A DNA stretch of 64,000 nucleotides from Allantophomopsis cytisporea (taxonomy: Eukaryota > Ascomycota > Leotiomycetes > Phacidiales > Phacidiaceae). The notes under the pieces are model-generated. The model saw only the letters and a program-made list of their open reading frames with translations. It made no database searches and was not told where the DNA came from. Below are positions 56,801 through 64,000 of the stretch, in pieces (the first letter of the stretch is position 1; every line of letters begins with the position of its first letter). A program made the position numbers and the translations under genes. The stretch spans positions 992,001-1,056,000 of the forward strand of contig CP103023.1 in assembly GCA_024752435.1 (NCBI GenBank), in the 5' to 3' direction.

Positions 56801-58078
56801 ATCTTCGTGTGTTGTTATGACTGGATGGAATCAAGGACTCTTTCCCTGCAGCTTCAAGAAACACTACTAGTATTATTTAGTGGAAAATTTGTAGAAATAT
56901 CCAAATGGAAATATTACGGCATACAGCGTCTAGGACAATAAGATAAGTACTCAGCATGAATAAACGAATATCGAAAGTCACTTAGATCAAGCTTTGAGGT
57001 CTTTGTTCCGATCCGCATTATCAATGTAGTTATACTTACAGAAGGTCTATTGAAACAAAGACCACAGTGAAGGAATAAAGAAAGAAAGGATCTGAGAGAG
57101 AGTCCTTAGTACTATCCGGGGTTCCTTGAATATCTGACTACATGCACATGTATTGAGTGTAATGGTCAGTATCTCAGGCAAGTAAGGTATTCTCATACCT
57201 ATTAACTTGCCTTGATCATTTCATTTATCCGAGGCAGATTATCAGTCGTTGATTGTCTAAGTTATTCGCTTGAGTTGCCTTGGGATTTTCGGGTTACTTA
57301 ACGTCGTAATTGAATCTGCTTTTAGCCGGCACCAAATATGGTATTTATCCCAGACCCCTGTCATCGTAACTCAAAAATCAACATTTAGGCTATATATATA
57401 CTTATAAGAAAGATCGATGTGATGTTCCCGTACTTTATCATACATAGCCTTAAGACATCCTCCTGATCAAGCTATGTATTTACTTCAGAAGTTGTATGCA
57501 TCCTTGGCCCTCGATTGGCAGAGAACAACGTAAATGTATAAGTATATATGTATAAGTATATATATATATATATATATTAAGTGGTTTCGAGAGTACATCT
57601 CCCGATAAGAATTGCCTGCCACTTAAAAATTTCCCCAGACCTCCTCCCTCGTGGCCGACAGATGCGACCGTGCTTTTTTGCGCCAACAGTCTCCACAGTG
57701 GCATGCTGCTCCATTGGTTCAAAAGAGGAGTATCGATGTTCCGTATGTCATGGAATGTAACTTAAGTAACCAGTTGTACCTTGCCTTACTCTACAAGTAC
57801 TTACGGCTCAATCTTCTCCATGACATTATCCTCATCATAGACCCCACAAATTCAACTAGATCGCATGCTCTAGTAGATGTAGTCTATAGTACTGAGCGAG
57901 GTACAAGACAAATACAAACTATGTGACATTTCTATTAACTCCATCCCATCCTATATAAACTTCAATTGCGCCTACATTCCTCTGTTTCCATCTTTTTCTG
58001 TAACGGAACTCTTCTTCGTACATAACCCCCCACTCACCATTTGTCTACCTGCCCCTCAATCACCCTTATTCGCCAACA
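56801..58078. other. Intergenic stretch with an AT microsatellite
   Basis: 1.3 kb. GTATATATGTATAAGTATATATATATATATAT at 57541-57575 is an AT repeat. No gene seen. Confidence 0.5.
57952..57958 (+). promoter_or_regulatory. TATA box of the xylose reductase gene
   Basis: TATATAA lies about 120 bp upstream of the ATG at 58079, followed by a C/T-rich leader typical of well-expressed fungal genes. Confidence 0.5.
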
Positions 58079-59326
58079 ATGACTTCCCCCACCATCAAGC
58101 TCAACAGCGGCCATGACATGCCAATTGTCGGGTATGTCTTCAACCCTATTGTCGCCTCTGTTATCAAGTGGACAATGTCAATTGACTGGCAATAATAGAT
58201 TTGGACTCTGGAAGGTCGACAATGCTACCTGTGCTGACACAGTCTATAATGCTATCAAAACTGGGTACAGATTGTTCGACGGTGCCTGTGGTAGGTTCTT
58301 ATCTTCCACTCATGACTTATATAGCGCTCTAAGTCTTTCTAGATTACGGCAATGAAGTCGAGGCTGGACAGGGTGTTGCCCGCGCAATCAAGGACGGTCT
58401 CGTGAAGCGTGAAGAACTCTTCCTCGTCTCCAAGCTCTGGAACTCCTTCCACGACGGTGAGCAGGTCGAGCCAATCCTCAAGAGACAACTTTCCGATTGG
58501 GGTATCGACTACTTTGATCTCTACATTGTGTGTACAAAAATACCGAACAACTGAGAGCTCGGCTGATTCGCGATTATAGGTTCATTTCCCAGTTTCCCTC
58601 AAATACGTCGACCCCGAAGTTCGATACCCACCAGGATGGGCATACGATGGCAAGGATGATGTTCAGCCAGGCAAGGCTACCATTCAGGAGACATGGACTG
58701 CGATGGAGAAGATCGCTGAAAAGGGTCTGGCAAAGTCCATTGGCATTTCCAACTTCCAGGGCAGTTTGATTCTCGATCTGCTTCGATATGCCAAGATTCG
58801 CCCAGCAACTCTTCAGATCGAGCATCACCCATACCTCGTCCAACCCACACTCTTGAAACTTGCCAAGGCCGAGGGCATTGTTATCACTGCATACTCCTCA
58901 TTTGGTCCACAATCATTCATCGAATTGGACTTCCAGAATGCCAAGGTAGGTCACGAGATGAGCAGTATCAACGGTGATTGATTGTCATGCTGACTTATGA
59001 TAGGATACTCCATTGCTTTTTGAGGCTGATGCAGTCACAACCATCGCCAAGAAGCACAGCAAAACCCCAGCACAGGTCTTGCTCCGATGGGCAACCCAGA
59101 GAGGCATTGCTGTCATTCCAAAGAGCAACAACCAAGGTCGCCTCGAGCAGAACCTACATGTCACCGATTTCGATCTAGAGGAGAAAGAGTTGGAGAGTAT
59201 TTCTGCTCTTGATAGAAACCTGAGATTCAACAACCCAACTGATGTGAGTATCTTTCTATTTGAATGCACATGACAGACATGCTGACAAGGTCGAAGTATC
59301 TGGGTACTCTTCACATTTTCGCATAG
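58079..59326 (+). CDS. XYL1: NAD(P)H-dependent D-xylose reductase (AKR2)
   Basis: Six exons, 58079-58131, 58199-58290, 58343-58527, 58580-58945, 59004-59243 and 59297-59326, give 321 residues, the standard length. It starts MTSPTIKLNSGHDMPIVGFG LWKVDNAT. The catalytic tetrad is visible: Asp in RLFDGACDYGNE, Tyr in the same motif, Lys in LVSKLWN, His in YIVHFPVSLKYV. The coenzyme site IPKSNNQGRLEQNL has the Lys/Ser/Asn/Arg set seen in dual-cofactor xylose reductases. It reduces D-xylose to xylitol in the pentose catabolic pathway in the cytosol. The last exon (YLGTLHIFA) is short and its acceptor is the least certain join. Expression is probably sugar-induced, but no such site was verified. 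Confidence 0.93.
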
Positions 59327-60430
59327 ACGAGTTTTATATATGATACCATCATGAAGCTGTAGTCGAAGAATTTCAATCAATATACAATCTGTTCTGTAAC
59401 GCCACATCTCTGTGAGGCATTGTATTGGAAGCACAAGAAGTAGATGGGATAGCGGCTATATTTGTGAAGATCACAAGTGGTAAGTTGATATTGTTTGCAC
59501 GAATTCAATTGGTAAGTGCATACTAGCTGGACCCAGTCAGTGTTATTTCTCATGCTTAGCATTCTCCATCCATGGAACATCCATCCCATCACCCATACTG
59601 AATGAAGTATGTATTCCGTTGTCAACTCCAGGAGATAGAACGGGCTCGTTCTTTCAATATCGCGTAATCGTCCAGAGCTTCGATGCTTGGCTTATCCGAC
59701 CGAGTGATCAGGTCTGCTGTAGACAGCCAAGGCCTCGGAAGATCGACGTTTTCTCGATAACTCCCAACTCTAACCGTACAGAGTTAGAGAGTGCAGAGTC
59801 TATGGCATCTCCTCAGCTCACTGCAACACCACCAGCGTATTATTTTCTCCAATCACCATCGCTTCCCTTCATTTTCTCCCCATCTCAACGCTCTAGATCA
59901 TTCAGCCATTGATGTTTATCTGCATTGGCTAACCACATTGGTCTTGCCCAAATGGAAACGTGCAGCACCACTATTCACTATTACTTTCTGTCCTGATGCA
60001 GTGCCATCATCACTGGAGTGTGTTTGCTGCTTTGTGCTGTATGCTGTTCCGCCCGCGCAACAGTATGCGACGACTAAAGACTGGTTGATTAGTAGCACTG
60101 ATATCCTTCCTTCTCTTTCCTTCTCTTCCTACTCTACACTCTCACCATATCATGACCTCTTTACTCTCTTCTTGGCAAGTCATACATTTCCGTTTTTTTT
60201 TATCTATTTAATTCTTAATGATTTAAGAGCCCAATCTTCATACCTATCCTACTCATAGATCTTTCTTTGTTTCTCCCTGTCTTCCTTGGTTTCTAGAAAG
60301 GGAAAACTTATCATCATACACCACCGCCTCGTCAGCAGTCCAGTGGCACACTCAGTATCCACGACCGAGTATTCTGAAATCACAGCAAGAGCAAGGAATG
60401 AACTGACAAATTGGTTACATGATTTGAGAG
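59327..60430. other. Intergenic stretch, no gene seen
   Basis: Between xylose reductase and the surface protein gene. C/T-rich frames at 59.8-60.25 kb have no recognisable content and probably belong to the promoter or leader. Confidence 0.5.
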
Positions 60431-61509
60431 ATGTCGTTCCTCTCAGCGATGCGCTCGCCAGGCAATGGTCTGGCACCCATCTTGGAAGATAATGCGAGTA
60501 CTCTGCACAGTGTTCATACAACTGGAGCTCCTACATTGCCTCAACGAGCAGTCAATCGCCCACAGTCCAGACAGTTTGAGCTTGGAGATCCTCCAGATCG
60601 CAGTCACGAATATCCTCCGCCTCCATATAGCGATACCAGTACAGCGCTGGAAAAGCCTCCCGCTGTGCGTATAAAGAGCTCCAGATTTGTGGCTGAACGG
60701 GGTGGATGGTGGAGAATGGTTGGTATCATCATTGTGTTAGTGATTGTGATTGGTCTGGCAATAGGATTGGGAGTTGGGTTGACAAGGCATCATGGAAGGT
60801 AAGGCTACTTCAACCTTTCAATAGCAAAAGCCTTGAGATACAACCCAAGCTAATATATATCTCGCATAGCAAAAGCTCAACTACGTACACGAACCCTTGC
60901 GGTTCTCAGGTCAACGCGTCCTTCCCAGTCGGTAACTGGTCAATCGAAACCGCGCTGGATCAAGAGGGTACGAATTGTACCTCTGATTCCTTGACTTGGA
61001 ACTGCTATCCTCAGATTACCTATGCCGAGTCATCGGCAGCATCGGCGGCGACGTTCAATTGGGTGATCACGCGGAACCCCTCAGACTGCAGCAGTTACAT
61101 TATCTCTACAACCAACAACCCTTTCACAATCAACTTCTCCAATATATCCCTTGCCCTTGTAGATATGGGTATGGACACAGAACGTTACACCTTCCAGATC
61201 CCGCTGCAGAAGCAAGTCATTCCCGCTGGCGACATCACAGGCAACAATGTTGCCACGACCTGCTACTACAACACGTCCACTCTCTCTGCGTCGCTCTATA
61301 CCAGACGTACCCAAGACTATATAGCAGACCTCTCGAACTCTTCCTCAGACACGTCCACTAGGTCTTGGCCCTATGCTGCGGATATCACGCAGCTTTCAAC
61401 TGATGCCCCAACTTGCTTCTATAATTCCGGCAATGCTTTTGGAAATTTTACGGCATCTTTGCAAGCTCAGGATTCCTGCGAGTGCTTATACTCGAATCAC
61501 GATCTTTAA
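60431..61509 (+). CDS. Single-pass membrane glycoprotein, unrecognised
   Basis: Two exons, 60431-60798 and 60870-61509, give 335 residues. The cytosolic N-terminal part (about 95 residues) carries the Pro-rich motif YPPPPYSDT, which fits WW-domain binding (PPxY). One membrane segment, MVGIIIVLVIVIGLAIGLGV GLT, follows. The outer domain of about 205 residues has several N-glycosylation sequons (NAS, NCT, NFS, NIS, NTS, NSS, NFT) and about eight cysteines that could form disulfides (NPCG, TNCTSD, WNCYPQ, SDCSSY, TTCYYN, PTCFYN, DSCECLYS). There is no cleavable signal peptide, so type II orientation is likely. Similar fungal proteins exist without known function; a wall or surface sensor role is only a guess. 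Confidence 0.85.
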
Positions 61510-63777
61510 TGAATGTCTTTTTTTTCTCTTTTTTTTTTTGGTGTGGATTTGAACGTGTATCTATGAGCTTGGGGTGATTTTGCCAGGCTTGGGATTTTAT
61601 GATCTGATTCTGGGTAACGCCTACACATGTGATAGGGTAGTGATGAATGACAATATCCTGAACAACCTATTCATAGTATAGTTTACATAAGGACCTATGA
61701 ATTTTTATCTGATTCCCGAGGTTGGCTGTGAGTTACTCTCTTGATGATGTAGCCCAATCAATCTTACTTGAGTAAAAATAAGTAGCCCTCGAAAGGATGC
61801 ATCCTGCCGTGCCTGATATGCGACTACCAGTCCTACATCAGTGAGTGAGCCGACCTGCACTTTCGTAACCTTAAACCATATTCAAAGTGGTAAAGTTACC
61901 GTCATCTTGCCTTACACTACCCCAGACGAAGGTGAAGCCATTCGCCTATCTCGAATCCTAATATCAAAGCTCCGCATGATAGGATAGGGTAATCTGCAGT
62001 ATTAAATTCAATGTTCTCACCTCAACCTCATCCTCATCCTCATCCTCATCCTCAATTAGAGATCCAAAATCTTTTGTTTCATTATGTTTTCTTGTTTTGT
62101 TTTGATTTTTATCCCCAGATGTATTAGTGAATCGCGTCATGTTATCATTGTCAGAATCTCGTCCGTAGTACTGTAATGAACACAAAAGTTGACGTTCTTT
62201 CAGAACAAGGCAATTACGCTAACCCACTCCCCGCGTCCCTGCATTAGCTCCTCGCGTAACTTGAATGTCAACATACAGTACAACCATATCAACAACTTCA
62301 CAGAAGCGCACTGTATGCTCTTGTGTTTTTGAAGCTCCAATCAATCTGCGACAAATCATAAAGCGCGCCTTTCCTGCTGATCTCGCTTCTACCACTTCTT
62401 CTACCTTCTTTCTCATATTGAAAGGATTGGAGAACGCCCATGGACGCCGGCTTTTCGGACGATTCTTTCTTTCTTGTCCCGTGACCGTTGCGTTACTTTT
62501 AGAGTATCAGTTTTCACTTAAACCACCTTCGCTTAGACTACTTGTTCTTTGCTTCAGTCCCTGGGCTGTTGCTGGAAAGTGTGGTCAATACTGGATATTC
62601 CGACCAAGTACCGGAGATATCATCTTATGTAACGGGTCATTGGAGTGAGGTGTCGAATATTGTTTGTCCTACAATCGAGAAGTTCATAAGAGTTTTGTTA
62701 AGAGTACGGAATGTTACCTTTGTCGACTTGGAGATACATCGGGGTTCCATAACTCATTCTTCACTCGTGCGGCAGGCTCCCTTCTCGTCTCCTGTATCGC
62801 TCTATTGTATTGAGCCTTGTTGTTACTCGTGTTCAGACTCCGCTTGGTGGAACTGGATTGTCACCTCACTGAAATACATTGATGCTACGGTTCTCTGGCT
62901 GTAGCCAAGTCGACAAGTTTACCTAAGTTCTTCAATATAATTTAACTCTCGGTGTCAGAGCTAAGAACATTGGTTGGTATTTATCAAGCACTGGAATTAC
63001 ATCTCATCGTTGGGAAGCCCCTTGGCTATCAAGAGTTGTTCAGCGACTCAACGACAACGCTTTCGCTGGCTGGACAAAGACGCAGTAATCAATCAGTTCA
63101 TTTTCACTGACAAGTCTTTATACACTCACTGAGTGAGTTGTGAGTAGTTGACGGTTTATGAGTTGACTGGCGCCCTTTTAATACTCGAAGACTGTTCAAT
63201 TATTTATGATTCTTAAGAACTCGATGACTCTTGACTTCTGGTTAGTTTTCAGATCACTTAATGCTTCTTACCAAGAACCATTTTGCTAATCGTCCCAAGT
63301 CTCCAACCTATGCACAGCCTCTAAATATTCGAAGTCTTCACGACTATTATATTGTTGGAAGTCTCCAGATTATCAACATTCTCAGCGTTCTTCAGGCCTT
63401 GGAAGAAACAGTGTTCAGCTCTCACACGGACAGCCACTTATTAAATTAAAGTTGGGAACTCTTCCTGACCCGACATTTCCTTTAGCCGAAGCAAAGAGAC
63501 GCATCCGATCTGCCGGTTCATTTGGTCGAGGCAGAGAACCCGATCCGACCTGGAACTCTGCATCCTGTCAAGGCCGTGCAATTTTATCGGACTTTATTAT
63601 CTACACTTCAGCCGACTTTCGGGAATCCATCCGACCCGGCATCCCACATACAGTCAAAGCTGTGAAGCAACTTACCCAAACTGCCTGACCCGAATGTCAT
63701 AATTTCGTCCGAGGCCGGGAGACAATTCTAAAACTGTGGGAAAACTAGGAATCGAGGCTACAAGGTAGATTTCCGGG
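61510..63777. other. Intergenic stretch, no supported gene
   Basis: 2.3 kb. Overlapping frames at 62.2-62.9 kb and 63.45-63.69 kb (78 codons, Arg/Pro-rich) lack recognisable motifs and splice logic. The right end is rich in CCGA/TCGG motifs and probably belongs to the promoter of the gene at 63904. Confidence 0.45.
62027..62055. repeat. CATCCT hexamer microsatellite
   Basis: About five CATCCT units; on the minus strand it makes an acidic ED run in a short unconvincing frame. Confidence 0.8.
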
Positions 63778-63808
63778 TCGTGACTCACCCGATCCGTGAC
63801 TCATCCGA
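63778..63808 (+). promoter_or_regulatory. Tandem TGACTCA (Gcn4/CpcA-type) sites
   Basis: TGACTCA at 63781-63787 and 63797-63803 lie in two near-identical 16-bp units (CGTGACTCACCCGATC and CGTGACTCATCCGAGG). They are 101-123 bp upstream of the ATG at 63904 and just before a TATA box. TGACTCA is the consensus of Gcn4/CpcA bZIP factors. Confidence 0.5.
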
Positions 63809-63842
63809 GGCCACGAGGCAACTAACCCGGGCCGGTGACAGA

Positions 63843-63848
63843 TATAAA
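63843..63848 (+). promoter_or_regulatory. TATA box of the gene starting at 63904
   Basis: TATAAA is followed by a pyrimidine-rich leader (CCCTCTCTTGTCCCC) and lies 61 bp before the ATG. Confidence 0.6.
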
Positions 63849-63903
63849 CCCTCTCTTGTCCCCAACTTTTTCTTTCCCAGATTATCACACCTCCAGCTCC
63901 ACC

Positions 63904-64000
63904 ATGGCACCTTCAACCAAAGTTCAAACTATTGCGTTGCCATGTGGTTACACAGATGGCGATATTACCACCCATCCTCCCGCCAGCGACTCGAAGTTGA
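63904..64000 (+). CDS. Start of an unrecognised gene (runs off the window)
   Basis: ATG in a strong context (CTCCACCATGGCACC) opens 32 codons to the window end: MAPSTKVQTIALPCGYTDGD then ITTHPPASDSKL. It is too short to assign a family. The TATA box, pyrimidine leader and tandem TGACTCA sites upstream make a real, probably strongly expressed gene likely. No signal peptide is visible. Confidence 0.6.
   Translation, partial: MAPSTKVQTIALPCGYTDGDITTHPPASDSKL

Noticed and set aside
62265..62904. Two overlapping plus-strand frames of 127 and 120 codons
   Set aside because: No recognisable motif, no consistent splice join, and amino acid composition looks random.
63450..63690. 78-codon Arg/Pro-rich frame
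   Set aside because: Lies in a CCGA-rich promoter-like region; no family match and no neighbouring exon.
1..64000. CRISPR arrays, bacterial operons, prophage or plasmid features
   Set aside because: The window is eukaryotic nuclear DNA with spliceosomal introns; no regularly spaced direct repeats of CRISPR type were seen.

Overview
The window is nuclear DNA from a filamentous ascomycete (Pezizomycotina). The genes are densely packed on both strands and broken by short introns of about 40-75 bp with GTATGT/GTAAGT donors, CTAAC/CTGAC branch sites and TAG/CAG acceptors. Orthologues of single-copy fungal genes are present (GCN5, OST5, RAD1, HRD3, SFR1, CSN12, eL20, SDS22). A leotiomycete-like fungus is my best guess from the general look of the proteins; nothing here proves the class. 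Exon structures were worked out by hand from splice sites and reading phase and have no transcript support.

Layout. 0-2.7 kb: 3' part of an Artemis/SNM1-like nuclease gene. 4.0-7.4 kb: remains of a Dal5-type transporter and of a Zn2Cys6 regulator beside an intact M20-family amidohydrolase gene, which looks like a decayed catabolic cluster. 8.8-9.8 kb: a badly broken AKR7-type aldo-keto reductase. 10.4-13.8 kb: a six-exon CSC1/DUF221 channel gene. 13.8-21 kb: a gene-poor island with a protein-kinase relic and diverged repeat copies. 21-24 kb: one unrecognised gene followed by a cluster of simple and tandem repeats. 24.9-33.5 kb: a tight housekeeping block (GCN5, OST5, RAD1, HRD3, SFR1). 34.4-38.2 kb: a TPR-protein relic and a long disordered serine-rich protein with a possible low-complexity 5' exon. 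38.7-42.7 kb: a nine-exon P450 gene divergent from a BTB/POZ gene. 43.4-54.6 kb: CSN12, ribosomal protein eL20, a metallo-beta-lactamase protein, an SRA-YDG protein, SDS22 and a BEM46-like hydrolase. 54.8-56.8 kb: a divergent protein kinase with a repeat tail. 58.1-59.3 kb: D-xylose reductase. 60.4-61.5 kb: a single-pass surface glycoprotein. 63.9 kb to the end: the start of a gene with a strong-looking promoter.

Genes that may belong together: DNA repair and chromatin functions are well represented (Artemis-like nuclease, Gcn5, the Rad1 clamp subunit, the Sfr1 recombination mediator, an SRA-domain reader). Hrd3 and Ost5 both act on glycoproteins in the ER. The relics (transporter, regulator, AKR7, kinase, TPR protein) show that the accessory stretches between conserved blocks are decaying, with nonsense codons and frameshifts visible directly.
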